Part shown: positions 46,101-53,451 of the stretch, in pieces
Numbering within the stretch: position 1 is the stretch's first letter
Layout: every line of letters starts with the position of its first letter
Source of the DNA: Neoarius graeffei
Lineage: Eukaryota > Chordata > Actinopteri > Siluriformes > Ariidae
Length of the DNA: 64,000 nt
Direction of reading: 5' to 3'
NCBI RefSeq assembly: GCF_027579695.1
Contig: NC_083572.1
Span: forward strand, 17,832,421-17,896,420
Notes under the pieces: generated by a model
The model's input: only the letters and a program-made list of their open reading frames with translations
Databases searched by the model: none
What the model was told of the DNA's origin: nothing
Program-made: the position numbers and the translations under genes

Positions 46101-48883
46101 AAAACTCGCACGGTTTTGGAGTGAGGCTGAAGCGAGCCAAACCAAGCCGAGTGGGGCTAGGGGCGTGAGCAGACACTCCCCTGTGCACTGATTGGTGAGG
46201 AGGAGTGTCCTCACATGCCCACACGCCCCGCGAGCACGCTGGGATCTGTAAACACCGTAAACCCGGAAGAATAATAATTACGAATTACGAGAATTTCTGA
46301 AGCCTTATGCACCTCGCCTCATCTATACGCTCTTGCCAGTACCTGTTGGCGTTGTCGGTGACAACAAGCCACAGCACCAAGACCAGCAACACTAACGACT
46401 CCATGTTTATTGTTTACTATCCGGGTCGTGAGACTACCGCTTAAAAGATCACTGATGTCACTGTTTGCGCCGCCTAACGACATCACGTGACGTCCACCCA
46501 CTTTCGCTAACTCCACCCAATATGTCCACCCACTTCCAGCCAGCATGGTTCAGCGCGGTTGTAGTCGAAATGCAACTCCAACAGCCCCACTCAGCTCGAC
46601 TCGGCACGGCTCAGCCCAACTCAGCCGCGTTGGTAATGGAAAAGCGGCATTAGATGATGAGGTGATGGGGGGGGGGAGCTGAAAATTTGACTCAGAGAAG
46701 ATGACCTTACTCCCAGTCCTCTATAGTCCAATCCTTATATTCTTTAGCAAACCTCAGCCTGGCTCTTCTTTGCTTCTCATTGATGAAGGGTTTTTTTTTT
46801 CTAGCTTTGCATGACTTCAACCCCACCCAGAGGAGCTTGTTTTAAACAGTCGTTGCCGTCTACTTGACCCCAGCTGCCATTTGCCATTCTTTTTGTAGGT
46901 CACTTGATGTCATCCTACAGTTGTTGAATGACATTCAAAGAAGTTGATGATCATCCCAGTCAGTGGAGTCATTTTTGCTCTTTGCCAGTCTGTAAATTTG
47001 TTGTCCCCAATGTCTGCTGCTTGACCTTGTTCTCATGAACTGTCGTCTTTTGAAATTTTGAGAATGGAAGCAACCTGACGCTCTCTGTCCCTCTGCCAGT
47101 AAAGCCAGAATTGAACCCTTCTTTTTCTCACACAACTTTTTTTTCTTTTTATCTCTTTTGGGATGGTTAATATATATTTTTGTATTCCACTTAAATTTAA
47201 AGTAATACTAGTACTGTTTTTGCCATCCAAATTGGTCCTATTGCAAGAGGATGGTGATGACCACAGCAGGGGTTTTTATGCTTTTCCTTGTTAAATAAGA
47301 TTTGATTCAGGTGATCACCTAATCAGTACCTCATTAAGTAAAATGAGGTGTGCTTGTGTTGGAATTCCAACACAGACACTGGAATGAAATGGCTGCCATG
47401 TACAGAGATGCTGTTTTAAAAAAAAATTGAAGTGGTCTCTGAATTTTTTTCCAGAGCTCTGTGTGTGTGAGAGAGAGAGAGAGAGAGGAGATGTTCTGGG
47501 AAATACACCACACAGTGGTACAAAGATCGGAAGTTACTCTTTGAGTGGTGAACATATTTCACAAGTGAGCGTAACAAACGACTGAAATATTTTTTAACAT
47601 GAGAAGTAAAACTTTGTATCTTTGCACCACTGTGTAATATTCTTTTTATTATATAAGACACCTCCACAACAAAACAAAGAAAGAAACAAAAAAACTTTAA
47701 GTTAATCAAAAGAATTTAAAATTTGAACTGGTTCACCATTTTAACAGTGCACATCAAGTCAGCGGGGAAAAAAATTGGGAGTGATTTCATCGGAGTGAAG
47801 ATATTGGAAAATGTGTCACTCAGGTCCAGGATGCATTTCTTATGAAAATTGAGTGGTGCATCCATCCATCCATCCATCCATCCATCCATCCATCATCCGT
47901 AACCGTTTATCCTGTGCAGGGTCTCGGGTAAGCTGGAGCCTATCCCAGCTGACAATGGGCGAGAGGCGGGGTACACTCTGGACAAGTCGCCAGATCATCA
48001 CAGGGCTGACACATAGAGAGACACAACCATTCACACACTCATTCACACCTACAGTCAATTTAGAGCCACCAATTAGCCTAACCTGCATGTCTTTGGACTG
48101 TGAGGGAAACCGGAGCACCTGGAGGAAACCCACGCAGACACGGGGAGAACATGCAAACTCCACACAGAAAGGTCCCCCCGTCAGCCACTGGGCTCAAACC
48201 CAGAACCTTCTTGCTGTGAGGCGACAGTGCCAACCACTACAATAAGTGCTGTATTTCCCAGTAAAACACTCATGTATCACATATGTACATGTGTATGTGT
48301 GTGTGTGTGTGTGTATATGTACGTATATTTCCACACTTCCTTGTGAACATCTCTGTATGACTCAGTAGTGCATAGCACTACTGATTAGCGCTATTCAGCT
48401 AGCAGAGTAATGACAGTTATTCTAATTGTCATGTTTGCCACAGATGTTTGACTTTTGGGCAAGTTCTGCTCCTCAAATCTACTGTTGCGTTGACTTTCAC
48501 AAACCTCACATCTGGCATACATCACTGATTGTGACAGGGATTTCCCCAGAGTCTCATCCAGCAGATGAAAATAGCACTATCCAAAAATAGTAACTGATTT
48601 CCATGTTAAGAACACAGGCTAAGTATCTTTCTGTCTCCTAATCTCTTCACTGCAGGAAGAGCTGAAGGCTGATCACTCCACCTATGTTAGACAACACCCT
48701 GAGCTTAAAACACTACTGGCTGACTTCCTACAAATGTTGCTGTTGAGAAAGCCTCAGGATGTTTTCTCCTTTGCCCGTGACTTCTTCATTCCTTTTGACT
48801 CTCAGCGCCCACTAGACATCACCTTCAACACGTCACAAAATAGAACAGCTGCACAAGATGAATCCTGGCCAATCAGGCTTTAA
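32758..48883 (+). CDS. catip: CATIP ciliogenesis protein, ten exons
   Basis: Coding exons are 32758-32776, 32999-33082, 37722-37907, 38035-38090, 38247-38333, 38538-38705, 40913-41037, 41198-41274, 41352-41440 and 48656-48883. All have GT-AG junctions and matching phases, giving 372 residues (human CATIP about 387). CATIP works with TTC17 in actin polymerisation needed for cilium formation. Diagnostic stretches are CYLVHANSHGTIDN (exon 3), LDTLEENHNEYMK (exon 4) and PLVWEEDIELYSRFFDRK (exon 9). Residues 312-341 (PELKTLLADFLQMLLLRKPQ, then DVFSFARDFF) resemble an RIIa docking/dimerisation fold. Exons 1 and 2 are the least certain: the tiny exon 1 is chosen for its ATG, perfect donor and phase. 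The gene lies downstream of pnkd as in human. Confidence 0.92.
33454..33826 (-). mobile_element. tRNA-derived SINE in catip intron 2
   Basis: A full-length reversed copy with the 12-bp duplication TATCCAAATAAC (33442-33453 and 33827-33838). A forward copy lies 78 bases downstream. Confidence 0.92.
33836..34605. mobile_element. Non-autonomous Tc1-type element with SINE
   Basis: The left end CAATATAGTCAAAAGTTTCTG and the reversed right end CACTATATGGCCAAAAGTATG (each quoted in part) are imperfect inverted repeats. The interior carries no transposase and is occupied mostly by the SINE at 33905-34274. Confidence 0.6.
33905..34274 (+). mobile_element. tRNA-derived SINE, forward
   Basis: It is flanked by an imperfect 13-bp duplication, TGGACCTTTATGG and TGGACCTATATGG. 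The tail is GGATGGATGG. Confidence 0.88.
34606..35059. other. Intron DNA with a tRNA-like fragment
   Basis: Around 34740 the sequence GCGAGTTCAATCCCAAGCTGCC resembles a box B region of an old SINE (quoted in part: GAGTTCAATCCC). Nothing else is recognised. Confidence 0.3.
35341..35690 (+). pseudogene. THAP zinc-finger protein, broken
   Basis: The ATG at 35341 begins MPYCCAVNCNNRTHSGRCFY, the start of a C2CH THAP DNA-binding domain (C-x4-C). Then follow REWIARVKREG and, after an in-frame TAG at 35461-35463 where THAP domains usually carry W, QPGKYATLCSNHF with the final C-x2-H. A frameshift in the G run at about 35503-35508 leads to NPHLLESLGVSVGQ and a basic C-terminal stretch ending at a donor-like GAG|GTAAAT (about 35678). 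It is transposon-derived rather than a host THAP gene, judging from decay and context. Confidence 0.7.
35837..35967 (+). mobile_element. tRNA-derived SINE, 5'-truncated
   Basis: Only the last 130 bases of the SINE are present, yet an 11-bp duplication ATTATATTAGC flanks it (35826-35836 and 35968-35978), so it was truncated at insertion. Confidence 0.9.
36110..36894 (-). pseudogene. P2X7-like domain gene, split by Tc1
   Basis: On the minus strand an ATG at 36894 opens a frame with SDSDFEVGTLQIEYREVKPY, interrupted by a Tc1 copy (36248-36779). The frame resumes beyond it with YEPMAVVKQSVNVAHWFDF and an acidic serine stretch, then a donor-like CTG|GTAGTT. The acidic tract plus the 'KPY-x-EP' motif is typical of fish proteins carrying the cytoplasmic domain of P2X receptor 7, many of which lie in transposons. 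Later exons are missing. A similar plus-strand fragment lies at 59842-60012. Confidence 0.55.
36248..36779 (+). mobile_element. Tc1-like deletion derivative
   Basis: TA borders both sides (36246-36247, 36780-36781). The terminal repeats CACTATATTGCCAAAAGTAT and, reversed, CACTATACTGCCAAAAGTAT are nearly identical. Frame 36410-36697 keeps the catalytic C-terminal part of transposase (DWPAQSPDLNPIEHLWDEL, with the E) while the N-terminal 60% is deleted. A tiny part before it (SSNMTVHQ region) is out of frame. Confidence 0.9.
37328..37695 (+). mobile_element. tRNA-derived SINE abutting catip exon 3
   Basis: It is a full-length copy with a GTTGGTGTTT duplication on each side (37317-37326 and 37696-37705). 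The right duplication ends only 16 bases before exon 3 (37722), so the SINE lies directly upstream of the polypyrimidine tract. Confidence 0.92.
38830..38976 (-). mobile_element. Second tRNA-derived SINE family
   Basis: Reversed, the fragment starts GGAAGCCATGGTCTAATGG (box A-like) and has GGTTCCATTCC (box B-like) about 35 bases on, ending in GGCATTTAGCAGACGCTCTT-type sequence. It differs from the main family. It lies in catip intron 6. Confidence 0.65.
39285..40690 (+). mobile_element. Tc1-like remnant split by a LINE
   Basis: Before the LINE, REVTKDHSEGDVEIHSSNGR resembles a Tc1 DNA-binding region. After it, HPENTIPMVKHCGSN resembles the GGGS block of a transposase. No ends were identified. 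Confidence 0.4.
39486..40600 (-). mobile_element. 5'-truncated L2/Rex-type LINE
   Basis: The minus-strand frame 40021-40599 is the open C-terminal end of a LINE ORF2: RFLGVLIFADISWS, KKAQQQLHLLRVLRKYNLNS, then SSIESLLTYCITVWYGSC and ...LLPSGRRYRCIRTKTNRFKN. The 3' untranslated region (39486-40020) contains a tandem AAGGTGCACAGTCCTGAGGT motif and ends in the fish-LINE-like CTTTATTGTCACTATACACA. It lies in catip intron 6. Confidence 0.85.
41471..41531. repeat. (CA)n microsatellite
   Basis: About 30 uninterrupted CA units lie 30 bases after the exon 9 donor of catip, directly next to the terminus of the Tc1 element. Confidence 0.95.
41732..42104 (+). mobile_element. tRNA-derived SINE in catip intron 9
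   Basis: This forward full-length copy ends GATGATGAGATGAGAT, and its tail adjoins the LINE 3' end. No clear target duplication. Confidence 0.88.
42632..43625. mobile_element. hAT-type non-autonomous element in LINE
   Basis: The terminal repeats TAGGGATG...CATCCCTA and an 8-bp duplication with one mismatch (GACTGCAG 42624-42631, GACCGCAG 43626-43633) fit the hAT pattern. Subterminal motifs GGTTAA/TTAACC recur at both ends. It carries no transposase but contains a long foldback. Confidence 0.82.
42750..43170. repeat. Long inverted repeat (foldback)
   Basis: Arms of about 190-200 bases meet near 42957. The arms start at CACGGCTGAATCGTGCAGAT (left) and end at the complement ATCTGCACGATTCAGCCGTG (right), with the inner match GAAAGCTGCGCAC. 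The poly-G/poly-C blocks at about 42797 and 43091-43122 pair with each other but differ in length. Confidence 0.9.
45983..46649. mobile_element. Harbinger-type MITE
   Basis: The element is bounded by TTA on both sides (45980-45982, 46650-46652). The inverted ends are TGGTCCTTTTCCACTACC and, reversed, TGCCGCTTTTCCATTACC. A 3-bp TTA/TAA duplication is the PIF/Harbinger signature. GCTCGCTTCAGC and AGCTCGACTCGGC-type subterminal repeats occur. No coding frame. Confidence 0.82.
47858..48242 (-). mobile_element. tRNA-derived SINE with (CATC)n tail
   Basis: This is a reversed copy whose tail is expanded into a CATC microsatellite (47861-47892). It lies between the Tc1 complex and catip exon 10. Confidence 0.88.
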
Positions 48884-48884
48884 T

Positions 48885-49146
48885 TAGCATGCCAGCCTTT
48901 CAACTAGGAGATTGAGAGTTTTACTCGTGGTTGGGTCATACCAAAAACCATCATAAAAATAGTACCTACTGCCATCTGGTGAGGCATGCCACAATACAGA
49001 TGTGAGTAGGAAGTCAAACTCTCACGGTTACCAGAGGACCAGCCCCCCACTGTAACCCTAGCTATGTAATAGGTGAAAGGCCGAGGGCTATTGAAACGGA
49101 GATTGGCATCGCCCAATGTGCCTTGTGGCATGGGAAGGACTTTGAC
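48885..49146 (-). mobile_element. Retroposon on the catip stop codon
   Basis: A 14-bp direct repeat with one mismatch (AATCAGGCTTTAAT 48871-48884, AATTAGGCTTTAAT 49147-49160) flanks a 262-base insert. The left copy contains the catip stop codon TAA (48881-48883). The insert probably is a short SINE-like retroposon. Its family is not recognised. Confidence 0.7.
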
Positions 49147-49179
49147 AATTAGGCTTTAATATTTTGCAGTGAATATTTT

Positions 49180-49185
49180 AATAAA
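49180..49185 (+). terminator. Probable catip poly(A) signal
   Basis: This canonical AATAAA lies 297 bases after the stop, but only about 20 bases after the right flank of the retroposon, so the ancestral 3' UTR would have been very short. Confidence 0.55.
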
Positions 49186-49936
49186 GCTCTTCCATTTGTT
49201 CCAGATGTGATCCTTCTCTTTATATTTTTCTTACAATAGACTTATGGTGTCGTAGGACCAAAAAAAAGTGACCAAAACCTTTGAAGCATTTTCTTGAACT
49301 GATTCTTTCCATTTCTTCTTGTCAAAGTTTCCAATGGAATCAAAGCTTCCACTTCCCCATTCCTAAAACAGTTGCCCATGTGCAATATTATTCACATTTA
49401 TTAAAACCCTTAAGGGTAGTGTAATTCCTTATGCACTTCTACTAAAATAATAATGTCTGCAACTGAGTCCAGTTTGCCTTTTGGCTTTAAAACCTCCAAA
49501 AAGAAACAGTTGTCAACATATATTTCTGTAACACTGGTTACAATATGTGATAGAAATACAGTATATGTTTGGCATGTTTAAAACGAGCACAGGCTGGTCT
49601 GATTGCTACTTGATGCTTGAAATTGGAACAGGCTTTTTTTAATTGCTACTCGTTTTTTGGCTAGTTAAATCCGTGAGATTTATCTTCGCTTGCACGTTCT
49701 GCTCTCTGCTTAATGAAGGTTTTGACTAGTAATGTCTTTCTTCTTTTCATAAGATTATGATCCTAACAGATGATGTAATGGTACATAATGTCTCGCCTCT
49801 TTAGTGTAGTGTAAACCAGTGATGTAATGCTTCATCACCCAGTTCCATTACCCTGTCATACATAGCTTCGTTAATCATCATCCAATCACGTAGCTACAAC
49901 ACACTCTTGAATGTGAATATGAAAATAAATAAATAA

Positions 49937-49940
<4 letters not shown>

Positions 49941-49991
<51 letters not shown>
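49941..49991. repeat. (AT)n microsatellite
   Basis: About 25 AT units stand at the left border of the foldback element. Confidence 0.9.
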
Positions 49992-49993
<2 letters not shown>

Positions 49994-50990
49994 GAGTGAT
50001 TCCACGCTTATGGGTACTGAAATGGGGACATGAACTTATTTTTAAAAATTCACCTAAAACCATTTCTTTTTTTTACCATCAGGTCACAAAACATGTAATC
50101 TTTAATGAATGATATGTTAAAAGATAACTTTAATTTTCTGAGATGTAATAAAAACATATTTATATGCCAAAGTCAGAACGTAACAGAAGTCACATCACAC
50201 ACATCACATTATCTCTAGCCGCTTTATCCTTCTACAGGGTCGCAGGCAAGCTGGAGCCTATCCCAGCTGACTACGGGCGAAAGGCGGGGTACACCCTGGA
50301 CAAGTCGCCAGGTCATCACAGGGCTGACACATAGACACAGACAACCATTCACACTCACATTCACACCTACGGTCAATTTAGAGTCACCAGTTAACCTAAC
50401 CTGCATGTCTTTGGACTGTGGGGGAAACCGGAGCACCCGGAGGAAACCCACGCGGACACGGGGAGAACATGCAAACTCCACACAGAAAGGCCCTCGCCGG
50501 CCCCGGGGCTCGAACCCAGGACCTTCTTGCTGTGAGGCGACAGCGCTAACCACTACACCACCGTGCCGCCCGTAACAGAAGTGTTGTGGACATATATATA
50601 TTCTCAATTTTAACAATGTAGAATTACTTTTTGAAACATAGGAAGGTGATGTTTTAGCAAATATAATTAATAAACATGTGTAGTAGAATAAACATACACA
50701 TTCTTTCAATAAGATTAACATGGTATATAGCTAGATTGTAATTAATTTGTAACAGACGCGAGATGGACAATCGTAACAGAAGTAATGTAACAGACATCAT
50801 TTTGGAACTCATAGGCTTGACTTTGGCATATAAATATGTTTTTATTACATCTCAGAAAATTAAAGTTATCTTTTAACATATCATTCATTAAAGATTACAT
50901 GTTTTGTGACCTGATGGTAAAAAAAGAAATGGTTTTAGGTGAATAAGTTCATGTCCCCATTTCAGTACCCATAAGCGTGGAATCACTATA
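49991..50990. mobile_element. Foldback MITE with 190-base arms
   Basis: The left arm, from GTGATTCCACGCTTATGGGT, and the right arm, ending in its complement, are almost identical over about 190 bases except for a short insertion (TTTAAAAA) in the left. TA-rich DNA flanks both ends. GTAACAGAAG motifs recur in the interior. A SINE inserted between the arms. Confidence 0.85.
50191..50570 (-). mobile_element. tRNA-derived SINE inside the foldback
   Basis: A full-length reversed copy flanked by the 12-bp duplication CGTAACAGAAGT (50179-50190 and 50571-50582). Confidence 0.93.
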
Positions 50991-51151
50991 TATACACAAT
51001 AAACTGAGAAACGTAGCTATTTCTGTGTCAGTGACTGCTTCCAGATCGATCCATGAGACAAAATCTTTGGCGGCAGAGGTCTACATTCCTAGATTATACT
51101 TGATCAATTCGACCTCCTTTGGTATAGACAGATCAAATCCTAACAGTTTTC

Positions 51152-51169
51152 TGGGGGTTCGTCCAGGAT
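51152..51169 (+). other. Primer-binding site, tRNA-Pro type
   Basis: The 18 bases TGGGGGTTCGTCCAGGAT lie seven bases after the presumed LTR end. They differ at two positions from the proline-tRNA primer site known from gammaretroviruses (remembered, not searched). Together with the paired LTR-like copies this marks a retrovirus-like element. Confidence 0.6.
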
Positions 51170-51352
51170 AAATGAGTTTATTGGGGATGGAATTGGCTTG
51201 TCTGTTTGGAGTTTTTGTTTCTCGGTGGAGCTATTTTCCAATGGCGTCTGTTGTTAAAAGCACTATAGCTGTACCATTGCAAGACCTTAAAGATGAGGAT
51301 AATCCAGTGTGAGCAAGCATGCATCAGATCCTTTCAGGATCTAAGAGGGCAC
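51170..51352 (+). other. Collapsed interior of the LTR element
   Basis: Only about 180 bases separate the primer site from the second LTR. An ATG at 51241 opens a short frame that ends in TGA after 23 codons. No protease, polymerase or envelope motif is present, so the interior was lost by deletion. Confidence 0.5.
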
Positions 51353-51847
51353 TGATAGAAATATGTTTGCCATGCTTAAAACAAGTACAGGCTGGTCTGA
51401 CTGTTACTTGATGCTTCAAACTGGAACAGGCTTTTTTAATTGCTACTTGTTTTTGGTTAGTTAAATCCGTCAGATTTATCTTTGCTTGCACGTTCTGCTC
51501 TCTGCTTAATGAAGGTTCTTTTGACCAGTAATGTCTTTCTTCTTTTCATAAGATTATGATCCTGACAGGTGATGTAATGGTACATAATATCTCTCTTCTT
51601 TCATAACCCTTTCTGTTACACTGTCATACATAGCTTCGTCAATCATATCATCATCATCATCATCATTATCCAATCACATAGCTACACAAACACACTCTTG
51701 AATGTGAATGTATATACACTCATGTTTGTCCTACAGTAAACTGAGAAACATCTCTGAGCAGCTATCTCGGTCAGTGAGTGTGTGCTCCCGGACCAATCCG
51801 TGAGGCAGAATCTTTTCGGTGGCAGAGGACTACATTCCTAGCTTATA
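51353..51847 (+). mobile_element. Second LTR copy, cut by Tc1
   Basis: It matches the first LTR from TGATAGAAATATG to CTACATTCCTAG and is then interrupted by the Tc1 at 51848-53449. Its last part is not found beyond the Tc1, so DNA was lost there. Confidence 0.65.
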
Positions 51848-53449
51848 CAACCCCGATTCCAAAAAAGTTGGGACAAAGTACAAATTGTAAATAAAAACGG
51901 AATGCAATGATGTGGAAGTTTCAAAATTCCATATTTTATTCAGAATAGAACACAGATGACATACAGTATCAAATGTTTAAACTGAGAAAATGTATCATTT
52001 AAAGAGAAAAATTAGGTGATTTTTAAATTTCATGACAACACCACATCTCAAAGTTGGGACAAGGCCATGTTTACCACTGTGAGACATCCCCTTTTCTCTT
52101 TACAACAGTCTGTAAACGTCTGGGGACTGAGGAGACAAGTTGCTCAAGTTTAGGGATAGGAATGTTAACCCATTCTTGTCTAATGGATTCTAGTTGCTCA
52201 ACTGTCTTAGGTCTTTTTTTTTTTGTCGTATCTTCCGTTTTATGATGCGCCAAATGTTTTCTATGGGTGAAAGATCTGGACTGCAGGCTGGCCAGTTCAG
52301 TACCTGGACCCTTCTTCTACACAGCCATGATGCTGTAATTGATGCAGTATGTGGTTTGGCTTTGTCATGTTGGAAAATGCAAGGTCTTCCCTGAAAGAGA
52401 CGTCTGGATGGGAGCATATGTTGCTCTAGAACCTGGATATACCTTTCAGCATTGATGGTGTCTTTCCAGATGTGTAAGCTGCCCATGCCACACGCACTAA
52501 TGCAACCCCATACCATCAGAGATGCAGGCTTCTGAACTGAGCGCTGATAACAACTCGGGTCGTCCTTCTCCTCTTTAGTCCGAATGACACGGCGTCCCTG
52601 ATTTCCATAAAGAACTTCAAATTTTGATTTGTCTGACCACAGAACAGTTTTCCACCTTGCCACAGTCCATTTTAAATGAGCCTTGGCCCAGAGAAGACGT
52701 CTGCTCTTCTGGATCATGTTTAGATACGGCTTCTTCTTTGAACTACAGCGTTTTAGCTGGCAACGGCGGATGGCACGGTGAATTGTGTTCACAGATAATG
52801 TTCTCTGGAAATATTCCTGAGCCCATTTTGTGATTTCCAATACAGAAGCATGCCTGTATGTGATGCAGTGCCGTCTAAGGGCCCGAAGATCACGGGCACC
52901 CAGTATAGTTTTCTGGCCTTGACCCTTACGCACAGAGATTCTTCCAGATTCTCTGAATCTTTTGATATTATGCACTGTAGATGATGATGATGATGATGAT
53001 GATGATGATATTTTCAAACTCCTTTCTGATATTGCTCCACTATTTGTCGGTGCAGAATTAGGGGGATTGGTGATCCTCTTCCCATCTTTACTTCTGAGAT
53101 CCGCTGCCACTCCAAGATGCTCTTTTTATACCCAGTCATGTTAATGACCTACTGCCAATTGACCTAATGAGTTGCAATTTGGTCCTCCAGCTGTTCCTTT
53201 TTTGTACCTTTAACTTTTCCAGCCTCTTATTGCCCCTGTCCCAACTTTGAGGTGTATTGCTGTCATGAAATTTCAAATGAGCCAATATTTGGCGTGAAAT
53301 TTCAAAATGTCTCACTTTCGACATTTGATATGTTGTCTACGGTATGTTCTATTGTGAATACAATATCAGTTTTTGAGATTTCTAAATTATTGCATTCCAT
53401 TTTTATTTACAATTTGTACTTTGTCCCAACTTTTTTGGAATCGGGGTTG
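51848..53449 (-). mobile_element. Tc1-like transposon, complete ends
   Basis: TA flanks both sides (51846-51847, 53450-53451). The terminal repeats CAACCCCGATTCCAAAAAAG and complement match the copy at 4234-5832. Length is 1602 bp. Confidence 0.95.
52071..53085 (-). pseudogene. Tc1-like transposase with ATC expansion
   Basis: The minus-strand ATG is at 53085 and the frame should end at 52071. Near the N-terminus an expanded (ATC/GAT)n run at about 52979-53009 replaces part of the first helix-turn-helix and shifts the frame. A T run at 52213-52222 causes a second shift close to the C-terminus. Between them 230 codons are open with LWSDKSKFE (the residue after the catalytic D is changed from E to K), FQHDKAKPH and [11 protein letters not shown]. 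It is better preserved than its sister at 4451-5470 in the central part. Confidence 0.88.
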
Positions 53450-53451
53450 TA

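Larger units (their letters stand above)
41532..47457 (-). mobile_element. Tc1-like element enlarged by nested insertions
   Basis: The left end CAGTTCTTGAAAGAAAATTA (with AGAGACCACT inside) and the right end near 47457 (reversed, CAGAGCTCTGGAAAAAAATT with AGAGACCACT) form one inverted pair almost 6 kb apart. Minus-strand transposase debris lies at 45420-45982 and 46650-47150 (ARLRFAKEYKDWTIEDWE, and helix-turn-helix pieces). The rest is later insertions: a SINE, a LINE with a hAT element inside, and a Harbinger-type MITE. Confidence 0.75.
49548..51145 (+). mobile_element. LTR of a retrovirus-like element, interrupted
   Basis: The segments 49548-49920 and 50994-51145 together match the sequence at 51353-51847 and so form one LTR copy, starting TGATAGAAATA and ending near TCCTAACA. 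The foldback element at about 49991-50990, beside an (AT)n run, splits it. The matching order was seen by eye; percent identity was not calculated. Confidence 0.65.
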
